A stretch of 64,000 nucleotides of DNA from DASWJZ01 sp963720705 (GCA_963720705.1 CAVRGJ010000006.1:351692-415691); one strand, 5' to 3'; numbered from the stretch's first letter, positions 1-7,857 are shown. Notes: generated by a model not told the origin, from the letters alone. A program made the numbers and translations.

Positions 1-215
1 CCGGCTTCGCGTTCCCCTCTCAGACGCTTTACCTCGGGCGCGATGGCGGTCTCGACGCGAAGAAGACAAGGGACGCGGAGGAGGCGGTCCACGGCTGGCA
101 GGAGAAGGGAGAATTGCAGGTCCCGAGATTCCGCCCCGACACGATCCGCGAGTTGCGCGACACGATCGAGTACCCGCCGCCCGGCGCGGCGGTGCGCGGC
201 AAGCCCAGCCGGTAG
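1..215 (+). CDS. MscS-family mechanosensitive channel, C-terminal end (partial)
   Basis: An open frame enters from the left edge (first full codon at base 3) and stops with TAG at 213-215. The roughly 70 visible residues include FAFPSQTLYL, the strand that ends the C-terminal domain of many MscS-type small-conductance channels, followed by a charged tail ending in GKPSR. Such channels sit in the inner membrane and release solutes on hypo-osmotic shock. The membrane segments and pore helix lie outside the window, so the family call rests on this short C-terminal signature alone. It is transcribed towards the 6S RNA gene. Confidence 0.65.
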   Translation, partial: GFAFPSQTLYLGRDGGLDAKKTRDAEEAVHGWQEKGELQVPRFRPDTIRELRDTIEYPPPGAAVRGKPSR

Positions 216-254
216 CCGGCCTTTGCCACGAGTCTCTCGTCGTCGCGATCCCGT

Positions 255-283
255 TTGCTCGACCTCGCGATGCAACTTATATG
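255..283 (+). promoter_or_regulatory. Putative sigma-70-type promoter of the 6S RNA gene
   Basis: TTGCTC at 255-260 and TTATAT at 277-282 (or TATATG at 278-283) are separated by 16-17 bases, close to the -35/-10 consensus. Transcription would begin near 289-290, just before the 5' arm of the 6S closing stem. Assigned from spacing and position only. Confidence 0.5.
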
Positions 284-287
284 TTGT

Positions 288-446
288 CCCCGCGTGGCTG
301 CGCGGTGCGTCAGGAGAACAATTCTCGGGGCCTTATCGATTCTTAGGGAGCTGTCCCTGACCGGGCCCGTGGGCTCGGACATACGGCGCCCACCTACGCG
401 AGTAGGTTCCCGGGATCGAAAACTCCAACGGCCGTCGCGGCCATGC
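288..446 (+). ncRNA. ssrS: 6S RNA
   Basis: 6S RNA binds the housekeeping RNA polymerase holoenzyme by mimicking an open promoter and lowers transcription in stationary phase. Three things support the call. First, it lies directly upstream of the 5-formyltetrahydrofolate cyclo-ligase gene, the usual place for ssrS. Second, bases 294-305 pair with 432-444 (one bulge, G-U pairs allowed), giving the long closing stem of a roughly 160-nt rod. Third, the 3' half has the motif CACCTACGCGAGTAGG followed by TTCCCGGGATCGAA (390-419), as in alphaproteobacterial 6S RNAs I know. Exact ends are estimates; no U-tract terminator is seen. In relatives the gene usually follows zapA, but here zapA is about 20 kb away. 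Confidence 0.8.
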
Positions 447-491
447 GTCTTCTCTGTCCCTTTGGTCGAACTCCAGGAGCCGTTTGCCAGA

Positions 492-1070
492 ATGCTCAAT
501 TCGACCGTCAGCAAGGCAGAACTCCGCGCGCTCGGACTGGCGCGCCGGGCGGCGATGACGGACGAGGAGCGGCGCCTGGCGTCCGAGCGCGCCGTAGCGC
601 GGCTGCGGTCGCTGATCAGGCCCGGCGAGACCGTCTCGCTCTTCTGGCCGATGCGCGACGAGATCGATCCGCGCGGCCTAATCGACGACATCAACAGCGC
701 CGGCGGCAAGGTCGCCATGCCGGTCATCGAGAAGCGCAAGATGTTCTTCCGCCGTTTCGACGGCGAGGACTGCCTCGAGCCCGGCGTCTTCGGCACGCAC
801 CACCCGAATGCCGGCCAGCCGAAGATCGACCCCGACTTCATCGTCGCGCCACTTTCCGCCTTCGATCGAAGCGGCGGCCGCATCGGCTACGGAGCCGGGC
901 ACTACAACTCAGCGATCGCCGATCTCCACGCGCGAGGAAGGAAGCCGCGCATCGCAGGCATCGCGTTCGCTTGCCAGGAGGTCGATTGCGTTCCGGTCGA
1001 GTCGCACGACGAGCGCCTTTCCATGATCGCGACGGAGCACGAGCTGATCGAAGCGGAGCCGCAGACGTGA
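492..1070 (+). CDS. ygfA: 5-formyltetrahydrofolate cyclo-ligase
   Basis: Cytosolic enzyme that uses ATP to convert 5-formyl-THF to 5,10-methenyl-THF, returning a storage folate to the one-carbon pool. The 192-residue product has the family's usual length. Visible signatures are the FWPMRDEIDP segment (substrate side) and a glycine-rich nucleotide loop, GYGAGHYN at about residues 132-139; many homologues have GYGGGYYD there, so the last residue is Asn instead of Asp. I chose ATG 492 because upstream codons of the longer frame run into the 6S RNA. The stop overlaps the GTG start of the next gene (GTGA), indicating translational coupling with the YmdB-like phosphodiesterase. Confidence 0.92.
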   Translation: MLNSTVSKAELRALGLARRAAMTDEERRLASERAVARLRSLIRPGETVSLFWPMRDEIDPRGLIDDINSAGGKVAMPVIEKRKMFFRRFDGEDCLEPGVFGTHHPNAGQPKIDPDFIVAPLSAFDRSGGRIGYGAGHYNSAIADLHARGRKPRIAGIAFACQEVDCVPVESHDERLSMIATEHELIEAEPQT

Positions 1071-1894
1071 GGCTTCTCTTTCTCGGCGACGTCGTCGGAC
1101 GCTCCGGCCGCGTGGCGGTGATCGCGCAACTTCCGGGCCTGATCGAGAGGCACCGTTTCGACTTCGTGGTCGTGAACGGCGAGAACGCCGCCGGCGGCTT
1201 CGGCATCACCGAGGATATCCTGCGCGAGCTGATCGCCGCCGGCGCCGATTGCGTGACGACCGGCAACCACGTCTGGGATCAGCGCGAGGCGCTGACGTTC
1301 GCCGACCGCTACGAGCGCTTCTTGAGGCCCGCCAACTATCCGCCCGGCACCGCCGGCCGCGGCGCCAACGTCTACACCGCGAAGAACGGCGCGCGCGTTC
1401 TGGTCGTCAACGTCATGGGCCTCCTTTTCATGCCGGCGCTCGACGACCCGTTCCAGGCGGTCGCGCGCGAGCTTTCCGCCTGTGCGCTTCGAAGCGGCTG
1501 CGACGCGGCGGTGATCGACTTCCACGCCGAGGCCTCGAGCGAGAAGCAGACCATGGGTATTTTCGTCGACGGCCGCGCCTCCCTCGTCATCGGCACGCAC
1601 ACGCACGTGCCGACCGCCGACTGGAAGATTCTCGCCGGCGGCACCGCCTACATGACCGACGTCGGCATGTGCGGCGACTACAATTCGGTAATCGGCATGG
1701 AGAAGGACGAGCCGCTCAGGCGCTCCACCACCAAGATTCCCTCCGGGCGGCTTGAGCCGGCGCTCGGACCCGGCACGCTTTCCGGGCTTGCGGTCGAGAT
1801 CGACGATCAGAGCGGGCTTGCGAGCCGCATCGCTCCGCTTCGGATGGGCCCGGGCCTGCCGCCGGCGGAGCCGGATTTCGGAACTGCGCCGTGA
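1067..1894 (+). CDS. YmdB-family metallophosphoesterase (TIGR00282)
   Basis: Calcineurin-like dinuclear-metal phosphodiesterase; Bacillus YmdB hydrolyses 2',3'-cyclic nucleotides and affects biofilm and motility decisions. The 275-residue product has all the metal ligands: FLGDVVG (Asp8), NGENAAGG (Glu39/Asn40), GNHVWDQ (Asn67/His68), the HAE segment near residue 152 and GTHTHVPTAD near 175. It starts with GTG at 1067 inside the stop of ygfA and ends with a GTGA overlap onto the following GFA-family gene, so the three genes look like one operon. The ygfA-ymdB pair is a common alphaproteobacterial arrangement. Its cellular substrate here is unknown. Confidence 0.88.
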   Translation: MRLLFLGDVVGRSGRVAVIAQLPGLIERHRFDFVVVNGENAAGGFGITEDILRELIAAGADCVTTGNHVWDQREALTFADRYERFLRPANYPPGTAGRGANVYTAKNGARVLVVNVMGLLFMPALDDPFQAVARELSACALRSGCDAAVIDFHAEASSEKQTMGIFVDGRASLVIGTHTHVPTADWKILAGGTAYMTDVGMCGDYNSVIGMEKDEPLRRSTTKIPSGRLEPALGPGTLSGLAVEIDDQSGLASRIAPLRMGPGLPPAEPDFGTAP

Positions 1895-2316
1895 GCGGCG
1901 CCCCGCATGCGGCTCTCCACGGCCGCTGCTCCTGCGGCGCGGTCCGCTTCACCACAAGCGCCGAGCCGTTCCAGGTGAGCTGGTGTCACTGCAAGGACTG
2001 CCGCCGGCAGACCGGCGCGCCGGCCGTCGTGTGGGCGGGCTTCAAGACAGATCAGGTGGTCTTCGAAGGGAACCCGAAGCGGCGCCGCTCGTCGGCGCAC
2101 GTGACCCGCTCGTTCTGCGCCGATTGCGGCACGCCGATCAGCTACGAGCACGAGGAGCTCAAGGGCGAGATCTACATCCACGCCGGCCTCTTCGACGAGG
2201 CCGACCGGCTCGTCCCGGACAGCCAAGCCTACGTGACGTCAAAACTCTTCTGGATGCACCTCGAAGACGGGTTGGACACGTTCGAAGAGACGACGCGCGA
2301 GCGGCCGCCGGGTTGA
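1891..2316 (+). CDS. GFA (Gfa/CENP-V) domain zinc protein
   Basis: A 141-residue single-domain member of the glutathione-dependent formaldehyde-activating (GFA/CENP-V) fold. The zinc-binding cysteines are plain: CSCGAVRF near residue 13, CHCKDCRRQTG near 33, and FCADCGTP near 76, giving the two small zinc sites of the family. The GTG start at 1891 overlaps the stop of the upstream gene. Most family members have no proven reaction, and formaldehyde-glutathione chemistry is established for only a few, so I would not call it an adduct-forming enzyme. Position suggests co-transcription with ygfA-ymdB. Confidence 0.85.
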   Translation: MSGAPHAALHGRCSCGAVRFTTSAEPFQVSWCHCKDCRRQTGAPAVVWAGFKTDQVVFEGNPKRRRSSAHVTRSFCADCGTPISYEHEELKGEIYIHAGLFDEADRLVPDSQAYVTSKLFWMHLEDGLDTFEETTRERPPG

Positions 2317-2419
2317 TCCTCGGCTGCATCGGCGGCCGGAATAAACCCTAACAGGAAGAATCGAGCGCCGCCGCGAAAGCCCCTGTTAAGCATCGGCGAT
2401 CCTGCTTGAGGAGGCGTCG

Positions 2420-3496
2420 GTGAAAGGCTCGTCGGAACGCGATCGCATAGAGGGCCTCGACATCCTGCGGCTCTTTGCGGCGCTGAGCGTCGTCCTCTTC
2501 CACTATTCGTTTCGCGGCGCCGCGGCCGACGACCTGACCCGCGTATCGCTCCCGGCGCTCGTTCCGGTGACGAAATACGGATATCTCGGCGTCGATCTCT
2601 TTTTCGTCATCAGCGGATTCGTCATCGCCTGGTCGGCCGAGGGCCGTCATTGGCTGCAGTTCGCGGTCGCCCGCTTCGCGCGCATCTACCCGGCCTTCAT
2701 CTTCTGCATGACGGCGACGTTCCTGGTGACCATGCTGATCGGCGCGCCGCGCTTCGAGACGTCGCTCACGCAATGGGTGGCGAACCTCTTCGTCTTCTCG
2801 CCGGCCGCCGGCCAGCCCTTCATGGACGGCGCCTATTGGTCGATCGTCTACGAGCTCGTCTTCTACGGATGGATGGCGCTTCTGATCGCCACCGGTATCT
2901 TTCCGCGCTTCACGCAGCTGATGCTGATCGCCTGGCTCGCGATCTCGATGCTGAACGAGCACCTGCTCGGCTCGGGACTCCTTCAAAAGCTGTTCGTCAC
3001 CGACCACAGCGGCTTCTTCGCGGCGGGCGTCGTGATCTATCTGCTTCGACGCGGCGATCGGAGCCTGCTGACCCGCACGCTGTTGGTGCTTTCGGTTCTG
3101 GTCGCGCTCGACCAGGTCATGATCGGCGCCGCCTGGTTCCGCGACCACTACCACACCGCCACAAGCACCCTGGCGCTCGTCCTTTGCGGCGTCGGGGCCG
3201 TCGCCTTGGTCGCCGCCGCGGTGCAAATCCGCAGCCTGCCGATCCCCGCCGCGGCGGTCGCCGCAATCGGCGGGCTGACCTACCCGCTCTATCTCCTGCA
3301 TCAGCACGTCGGCTTCATGCTGCTCAACCGCTTCGAGGGAGACTTCGCCGCGCCCGTCCTCGTCGCGCTGACAATCGCCTTCATGATCGCTTCCGCCTGG
3401 GCGGTCTGGCGCTTCGTCGAGCCGCCCTGCCGCCGCGCGATTTATCGCCTCGCAGACCGGCCGCTTGCCCTGGTGGCGCGCCTGCGCGCGCCCTGA
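2420..3496 (+). CDS. Acyltransferase 3 family membrane protein
   Basis: Integral membrane O-acyltransferase (OafA/NodX type), likely acetylating a cell-surface or exported glycan. The 358-residue product opens with the diagnostic R-x10-H pair: GLDILRLFAALSVVLFHYSF puts Arg17 and His28 in the first helix, followed by GYLGVDLFFVISGFVI. About ten hydrophobic segments follow and the C-terminus ends in FVEPPCRR, the usual last-helix exit. A GTG start at 2420 is preceded by GAGGAG. Neighbours give no substrate; the gene stands alone about 100 bp after the GFA gene. Confidence 0.88.
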   Translation: MKGSSERDRIEGLDILRLFAALSVVLFHYSFRGAAADDLTRVSLPALVPVTKYGYLGVDLFFVISGFVIAWSAEGRHWLQFAVARFARIYPAFIFCMTATFLVTMLIGAPRFETSLTQWVANLFVFSPAAGQPFMDGAYWSIVYELVFYGWMALLIATGIFPRFTQLMLIAWLAISMLNEHLLGSGLLQKLFVTDHSGFFAAGVVIYLLRRGDRSLLTRTLLVLSVLVALDQVMIGAAWFRDHYHTATSTLALVLCGVGAVALVAAAVQIRSLPIPAAAVAAIGGLTYPLYLLHQHVGFMLLNRFEGDFAAPVLVALTIAFMIASAWAVWRFVEPPCRRAIYRLADRPLALVARLRAP

Positions 3497-3610
3497 AGCA
3501 CAAGGTCTGCACCGGGCGCCGTCCACGGCGCCACGGCTTTACGCCTGCTTTCACGCCGCCTATATCCTCGGCCCACCGCCAGACACTACGGACACGTGAC
3601 AGGGGCCCTC

Positions 3611-4360
3611 ATGGCAGGCCATTCGCAGTTCAAGAACATCATGCACAAGAAGGGACGGCAGGACGCGGCGAAGTCCAAGCTGTTCTCCAAGCTCGCGCGC
3701 GAAGTGACGGTCGCCGCCAAGGTCGGCGGCCCTGACCCCGACGGCAATCCGCGCCTGCGCCTCGCCATTCAGAACGCGCGTGCGCAGTCGATGCCGAAGG
3801 ACAATATCGAGCGCGCAATCAACAAGGCGGCGGGCGGCGACGCCAATTCCTACGAAGAGGTCCGCTACGAGGGCTATGGCCCGGGCGGCGTCGCACTGAT
3901 CGTCGAGGCGCTGACCGACAACCGCAACCGCACGGCGGGCGCGGTGCGCTCCTATTTCACCAAGCACGGCGGAGCGATGGGCGAGACCGGCTCGGTCGGC
4001 TTCATGTTCGACCGCGTCGGCGAGATCGTCTATCCGGCTTCGGCCGGGGACGCGGACACCGTTCTCGAAGCGGCGATCGATGCCGGCGCGAGCGACGTGA
4101 CGAGCGGCGCCGACGGGCACGTAATCCAGACGGCGTTCGAGGATCTAAATCCGGTCGCCCGGGCGCTCGAAGAGAAGCTCGGGGAAGCGGAATCCGTCCG
4201 CGCCGTGTGGAAGCCGCAGACGCTGGCGCCGGTTGAAGGCGACAAGGCGGAGACCTTGATGAAGCTCATCGCCGTGCTTGAGGACGACGACGACGTGCAG
4301 AACGTCTACGCCAATTACGACGTCGACGAAGCGACGCTTGAGCAATTGTCAGCGGCATAG
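3611..4360 (+). CDS. yebC: YebC/PmpR-family regulator
   Basis: 249-residue YebC/PmpR family protein with the family's opening MAGHSQFKNIMHKKGRQDA and the conserved PKDNIERAI and YEGYGPGG segments. Family members have been described as DNA-binding regulators and, more recently for YebC, as helping ribosomes through difficult (for example polyproline) stretches. Start ATG 3611 follows the conserved N-terminus; the longer frame adds non-conserved residues. In many proteobacteria yebC precedes ruvC-ruvA-ruvB; here the next gene is an unrelated permease on the other strand. Confidence 0.93.
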   Translation: MAGHSQFKNIMHKKGRQDAAKSKLFSKLAREVTVAAKVGGPDPDGNPRLRLAIQNARAQSMPKDNIERAINKAAGGDANSYEEVRYEGYGPGGVALIVEALTDNRNRTAGAVRSYFTKHGGAMGETGSVGFMFDRVGEIVYPASAGDADTVLEAAIDAGASDVTSGADGHVIQTAFEDLNPVARALEEKLGEAESVRAVWKPQTLAPVEGDKAETLMKLIAVLEDDDDVQNVYANYDVDEATLEQLSAA

Positions 4361-4398
4361 AAAGAGCGCCTTGGACGGGCAGCGCTGCGTGCTTCGAG

Positions 4399-4460
4399 GC
4401 TCCATTCCGCCCTCATCCTGAGGTGCGAGCGAAGCGAGCCTCGAAGGGGCGGAATGGAGC
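4399..4460. repeat. Palindromic intergenic repeat, copy 1
   Basis: A 14-base inverted repeat (4399-4412 with 4447-4460) encloses the core CCTGAGGTGCGAGCGAAGCGAGCCTCGAA. Extragenic palindromes with GAGGCTCGCTTCGCTCGC cores are widespread in Rhizobiales genomes. It lies between the convergent ends of yebC and the TauE gene and could act as a two-way mRNA 3' hairpin. Confidence 0.7.
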
Positions 4461-4495
4461 GCCTCAGCATGAGGATGTTGGGTGATCGCCAATGC

Positions 4496-5242
4496 TCACC
4501 CGAACACCGGCATCGAGACGACGGCCGAGACGAGGATCGTCACGTAGGCGATCCAGCGATACGTGCCTTCGCCGGCCCGGCCGAAGAGCCTGCTGCCGAC
4601 GAACATCCCGAGCCCGTAGAACGGAAGAAGCGCGACGGAGAGCGTCATCACCTCGCTGGTGAAGATGCCGCCGACGTAAAACGAGATGCCGGAGATAACC
4701 GTCGTGAACAGGAAGAAGACGATGGCGTTCGCCCGCATCGTCGCGGACACTACCTGCCGGCCGAGCCAGTAGATCAGGACCGGCGGCCCCGCAATCTGGG
4801 CCGAGCCGCCCATGAATCCGGCGACCGCCCCGACGAGCACCGACAGCCAGGCGCGCGTCGGTCCGCGGTAGCGCCAACCGGCCGCAAGGAGACCGACGGA
4901 GATGAGAATCGCGAGCGACAGACCCCAGCGCAGCGGGATCGGGTCGACATAGACGAGCACCGCCACGCCGGCCGGCACGGTCACGGCAGCGCCGATACCG
5001 AGCGGCATGATCTCGCGCCAGTCGACCTTGCCGACGGCGTTGATCACAAGCGGCAGGATCAGCAGCGTGTCGACCACATAGAGGACGCCGGCGGCGACCT
5101 TCGGGCTGTAGCACGCCGCCGCGACCGGCACGAAAATCAGCGCGCCGCCGAACCCGGAGAAACCGCGCACTGTCGCGGCGATAAGCGCGGTGAGCGCGAC
5201 CGCCAAGAAGGGCGGCTCGGAGAGGAAATCGAAGCTCGGCAC
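4496..5242 (-). CDS. TauE/SafE-family anion permease
   Basis: 248-residue polytopic inner-membrane protein of the TauE/SafE (DUF81) family, which moves sulfite, sulfonates or other small anions. The hallmark is GFSGFGGALIFVPV in the first third, a glycine-rich re-entrant segment, with a second half-repeat GAVAGFMGGSAQIAGPPVLIYWL. About seven or eight hydrophobic helices can be counted. No sulfur-metabolism gene is adjacent, so the substrate is not set by context. Palindromic repeats flank the gene on both sides, which hints that it is a separately acquired or rearranged unit. Confidence 0.85.
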   Translation of the reverse strand: MPSFDFLSEPPFLAVALTALIAATVRGFSGFGGALIFVPVAAACYSPKVAAGVLYVVDTLLILPLVINAVGKVDWREIMPLGIGAAVTVPAGVAVLVYVDPIPLRWGLSLAILISVGLLAAGWRYRGPTRAWLSVLVGAVAGFMGGSAQIAGPPVLIYWLGRQVVSATMRANAIVFFLFTTVISGISFYVGGIFTSEVMTLSVALLPFYGLGMFVGSRLFGRAGEGTYRWIAYVTILVSAVVSMPVFG

Positions 5243-5285
5243 GGTCTTGCCCCCACGCGCCTCAACGCTCGCTGAACTCCCTCAA

Positions 5286-5334
5286 CACCCTCATGCTAAG
5301 GTGCGCGCGGAGCGAGCCTCGAACCACGAGGGTG
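5286..5334. repeat. Palindromic intergenic repeat, copy 2
   Basis: Short arms CACCCTC (5286-5292) and GAGGGTG (5328-5334) enclose GCGCGCGGAGCGAGCCTCG, a variant of the core seen at 4413-4446. It sits just upstream of the TauE gene start. Confidence 0.65.
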
Positions 5335-5366
5335 AAGAGCGCAGCTCCGACTCGACTTGGCATCCG

Positions 5367-5414
5367 ATCCTTCGAGGCTCGGCGCGCTTGCGCGCCTCGC
5401 TCCTCAGGATGAGG
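5367..5414. repeat. Palindromic intergenic repeat, copy 3
   Basis: ATCCTTCGAGGCTCGGCGCGC facing GCGCGCCTCGCTCCTCAGGAT: the same family as the copies at 4399 and 5286 but in the opposite orientation. Located between the TauE gene and the 3' end of trcR. Confidence 0.7.
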
Positions 5415-5442
5415 GGAATGGCTGCACGACCGCTTGGCGCGG

Positions 5443-6168
5443 TCAGTCCTGGTCGTTCTTCGGCGATTTGAGTTTCGCGAACACCGAATCCGCGGTCATC
5501 TCGTCGCGCCCGCCGCGACCGCTGGCGCCCTCGCCGGTGAAGAGCATGCGCGCAGCCGCCTCCGACTCCTCCTGGCGCGCGCGGAGCGCCGTCGTCTCCT
5601 CGGCGGAGAGAAGACGCGCGCCCTGCGGCTCGGGCGGTGGCGGTGCGGCCTTCGCGGCCTTCCTGACTTCCATGTCGAGCTCAAGCTGCGTACAGAGCCC
5701 GAGCGTGACCGGATCGGTCGGCGTCAGCGTCGCGGAGTTCCAGTGCGTGCGGTCACGGATCGCCTGGATGGTCGGCTTGGTGGTGCCGACGAGGCGCATG
5801 ATCGCCGAGTCCTTCAACTCCGCATGGTTGCGCACAAGCCAAAGAATCGCATTCGGCCGATCCTGGCGCTTCGAGACCGGCGTATAGCGCGGGCCCCGCC
5901 GTTTCACCTCCGGCACTCGCACCTTCGGCTCCAGAATCTTCATGCGGTAGTTCGCGTCGGCCTCCGCCTTCTCGATCTCCTCGCGCGTGAGCTGGCCGGA
6001 GAGGATCGGGTCCATGCCCTTGATCCCCTGCGCGGCGTCGCCGTCGGCGATCGCCTTGATCTCCAGCGGGTGCAAAACGCAGAAGGCCGCCACCTGGTCG
6101 AAGGTCAGCGTCGTGTTGTCGAGCAGCCAGACGGCGGTCGCCTTGGGCATGAGCGGGGCTGTCGCCAT
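5443..6168 (-). CDS. trcR: Cell-cycle transcriptional regulator TrcR (DUF1013)
   Basis: 241-residue member of DUF1013, known from Caulobacter work as TrcR, a protein that travels with RNA polymerase and promotes cell-cycle promoters. Conserved segments visible here are PLMPKATAVWLLDNTTLTFDQ at the N-terminus, KAIADGD and GMDPI, and the central helix-turn-helix-like RNHAELKDSAIMRLVGTTK with TIQAIRDRTHWN. The C-terminal 60 residues are charged and proline-rich. ATG 6168 has a strong GGAGG eight bases upstream. It is one of several cell-cycle-related genes in this window, but it is not in an operon with them. Confidence 0.92.
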   Translation of the reverse strand: MATAPLMPKATAVWLLDNTTLTFDQVAAFCVLHPLEIKAIADGDAAQGIKGMDPILSGQLTREEIEKAEADANYRMKILEPKVRVPEVKRRGPRYTPVSKRQDRPNAILWLVRNHAELKDSAIMRLVGTTKPTIQAIRDRTHWNSATLTPTDPVTLGLCTQLELDMEVRKAAKAAPPPPEPQGARLLSAEETTALRARQEESEAAARMLFTGEGASGRGGRDEMTADSVFAKLKSPKNDQD

Positions 6169-6287
6169 GAAAAATCCTCCTCAAGCGCTCTCCCGGGGAT
6201 CGGCGCCGGGAAAACCGCATTCGACGTCAGGAATGACGGGAATTGGGCTTCATATATTCAACCGGAGCGAAAGAGGCAAGGAAGCGG

Positions 6288-6390
6288 AATGAGGCAGTAG
6301 GGAACAAGGGAATAGGGCAGTGGGGTCCTGGGCACCACCTCACGCCTACTGCCTTACTGCTCTACCCCCTACTGCCCTTCTCCCTACTCT
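6288..6390. repeat. Stop-anchored AGGGCAGTAGG-type repeat with long imperfect hairpin
   Basis: Read on the minus strand, the repeat starts at the TAG stop of the quinone reductase and continues with units such as AGGGCAGTAGGG and AAGGCAGTAGG. A complementary arm with CCACTGCCC and CCCTACTGCC follows, so the transcript could fold into a long hairpin. A related element follows rcdA at 8915. Confidence 0.6.
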
Positions 6391-7397
6391 GCCATGGTCA
6401 GGACGATCTTGCCGATGTGCTCACCGGAATCGATGCGGCGGTGCGCGTCGACGACGCGCGCAAACGGGAAGACGCGGTCGATCACCGGCTTGTAGCGCCC
6501 CTTCTTGATGATCGGCCACACGGTCTCCTCAAGCGCCCGCGCCAGCTCCGCCTTGAAGGGGACGGGGCGGTTCCTGAGCGTTGAGCCGGTCAGCGTCAGC
6601 CGCTTCATCATGATCTGCCGGAGGTCGATCTCCGTTTTCGAACCCGCGAGCGTCGATATCTGCACGATCCTTCCTTCGGGAGCGGCGGTGGCGGCGTTTC
6701 GCATGAGATAGTCGCCGCCCACCATGTCGAGGATCACGTCGGCACCGTGCCCGAGCGAGGCCTCGATCGTCGCTTCGACGAAGTCGGTGGACTTGTAGTT
6801 GATGGCGTGGTCGGCGCCGAGCTGCTTCAGGGCCTTGCACTTTTCATCCGTGCCGGCAGTCGCCACGACGAAAGCACCGAATGCCTTGGCGAGCTGGATC
6901 GCGGTCGTGCCGATGCCGCTCGCACCGCCGTGAACGAGAAGCCACTCGCCGGGGCGGAGCCCGCCGCGCTCGAAGACATTGTGCCAGACTGTGAACGTGG
7001 TCTCCGGCACGGCGGCGCCCTCCACCAGCGTCAGCGGCTTTGGCAGCGGCAGTGCCGTCGATTCGGGCACCGCACAATATTCGGCGTAGCCGCCACCCGG
7101 AACGAGCGCGATGACTTGCGCACCCTTCTTGAAGCGCGTCGCGCCTTGGCCGAGCGCAGTCACCACGCCAGCGATCTCAAGTCCTGGAATATCGGGCGCG
7201 CCGGGCGGAGGCGGGTATTGGCCCTTGCGCTGCATGACGTCGGGTCGGTTCACCCCGGCGGCGGCGACGGCGACCAGGATCTCGCCGGCGCCAAGCCGCG
7301 GGACCGGCCGCTCCTCGATCGCGAGTACCTCCGGTCCGCCCGGCTCTTGGATGGCGACCGCCCGCATCGTCGCCGGCTCAGTCCCCGCTCGGGCCAT
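6384..7397 (-). CDS. NAD(P)H-quinone oxidoreductase (zinc-free MDR, PIG3-like)
   Basis: 337-residue medium-chain dehydrogenase/reductase of the zinc-independent quinone reductase branch (QOR/PIG3), which reduces quinones or other electrophilic carbonyls with NADPH in the cytosol. Signatures: VAAAGVNRPDVMQRKGQYPPP early (the N-R-x-D-x-x-Q-R-x-G motif of PIG3 types), the cofactor loop WLLVHGGASGIGTTAIQLAKAFGA near residue 150, and absence of the catalytic-zinc cysteine. ATG 7397 is preceded by GGGGAGG at good spacing. The stop codon lies inside the repeat at 6288-6390. The gene stands alone and diverges from the DUF1192 gene. Confidence 0.9.
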   Translation of the reverse strand: MARAGTEPATMRAVAIQEPGGPEVLAIEERPVPRLGAGEILVAVAAAGVNRPDVMQRKGQYPPPPGAPDIPGLEIAGVVTALGQGATRFKKGAQVIALVPGGGYAEYCAVPESTALPLPKPLTLVEGAAVPETTFTVWHNVFERGGLRPGEWLLVHGGASGIGTTAIQLAKAFGAFVVATAGTDEKCKALKQLGADHAINYKSTDFVEATIEASLGHGADVILDMVGGDYLMRNAATAAPEGRIVQISTLAGSKTEIDLRQIMMKRLTLTGSTLRNRPVPFKAELARALEETVWPIIKKGRYKPVIDRVFPFARVVDAHRRIDSGEHIGKIVLTMAE

Positions 7398-7502
7398 CTC
7401 GCCTCCCCCTCTTACGCCACGCTGAAATTCCTAGCACCGTGGACGCTGACATTGAACCGCGCTGCCTGTTATCCTGCGTGACGACGAAGAGCGGGGAAAG
7501 CC

Positions 7503-7694
7503 ATGTCCTTTCTCGACGACGACCGGCCACGCAAGCCGGCGAAGCCCGAGCCGGGAGAAGTCCTGGCCGATCTGTCGGTCGACGAATTAAAGGCGCGGAT
7601 CGTGCTCTATCAGGATGAAATCTCCCGGCTGACGCGGGAAATCGAGGCCAAGGAGAAGCATCTGAAGGCAGCGGACGCGTTCTTTCGGCGCTAA
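7503..7694 (+). CDS. DUF1192 family small protein
   Basis: 63-residue acidic/basic protein of the alphaproteobacterial DUF1192 family: SVDELKARIVLYQDEISRLTREIEAKEKHLKAADAFF is its conserved C-terminal coiled-coil half. No biochemical role is established. The start is set by GGGGAAA seven bases before ATG 7503. It is followed at once by the candidate structured RNA and, farther on, rcdA. The predicted coiled coil suggests it works by protein-protein contact. Confidence 0.88.
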   Translation: MSFLDDDRPRKPAKPEPGEVLADLSVDELKARIVLYQDEISRLTREIEAKEKHLKAADAFFRR

Positions 7695-7734
7695 CGCCCC
7701 TGCCCAGAAAAAAGTCCTGCTCGTTTACGCGGCG

Positions 7735-7850
7735 TTAACCTTTGAGGGAGCTTAATGCGTCTGTCCAGCGATGGACGCGAGTGGCTCTTGCCCACTCTGT
7801 TTGACGCCTCCCTGTAAACTCTCTAGAGCCGCCCCGAGCGGCTCTTTTTT
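7735..7850 (+). ncRNA. Candidate structured small RNA with intrinsic terminator
   Basis: In the gap after the DUF1192 gene the sequence folds into three consecutive hairpins: 7757-7761 with 7774-7778 (GCGTC/GACGC), 7779-7784 with 7792-7797 (GAGTGG/CCACTC), then a strong terminator at 7826-7844 plus six T. No convincing open reading frame with a ribosome site occupies it. It may be an independent small RNA or the structured 3' UTR of the DUF1192 mRNA. The 5' end is a guess, placed near the TTAACC/TTAA segment at 7736-7755. I do not recognise an Rfam family. Confidence 0.5.
7826..7850 (+). terminator. Rho-independent terminator
   Basis: GAGCCGC (7826-7832), loop CCCGA, GCGGCTC (7838-7844), then TTTTTT (7845-7850): a 7-bp GC-rich stem with a clean U-tract, the clearest intrinsic terminator in the window. 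It ends whatever transcript covers 7700-7825. Confidence 0.9.
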
Positions 7851-7857
7851 CTTTTGG

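Noticed and set aside
2348..3526. Large minus-strand frame opposite the acyltransferase gene
   Set aside because: A GC-rich shadow frame rich in Arg, Asp and Gly without family motifs; the plus-strand acyltransferase has clear hallmarks. The same applies to similar long frames opposite the ABC exporter, tkt, fba, pyk and choV.
7736..7755. CtrA box at the TTAACC/TTAA pair upstream of the candidate RNA
   Set aside because: The two TTAA elements are 13 bases apart; the CtrA consensus requires seven.
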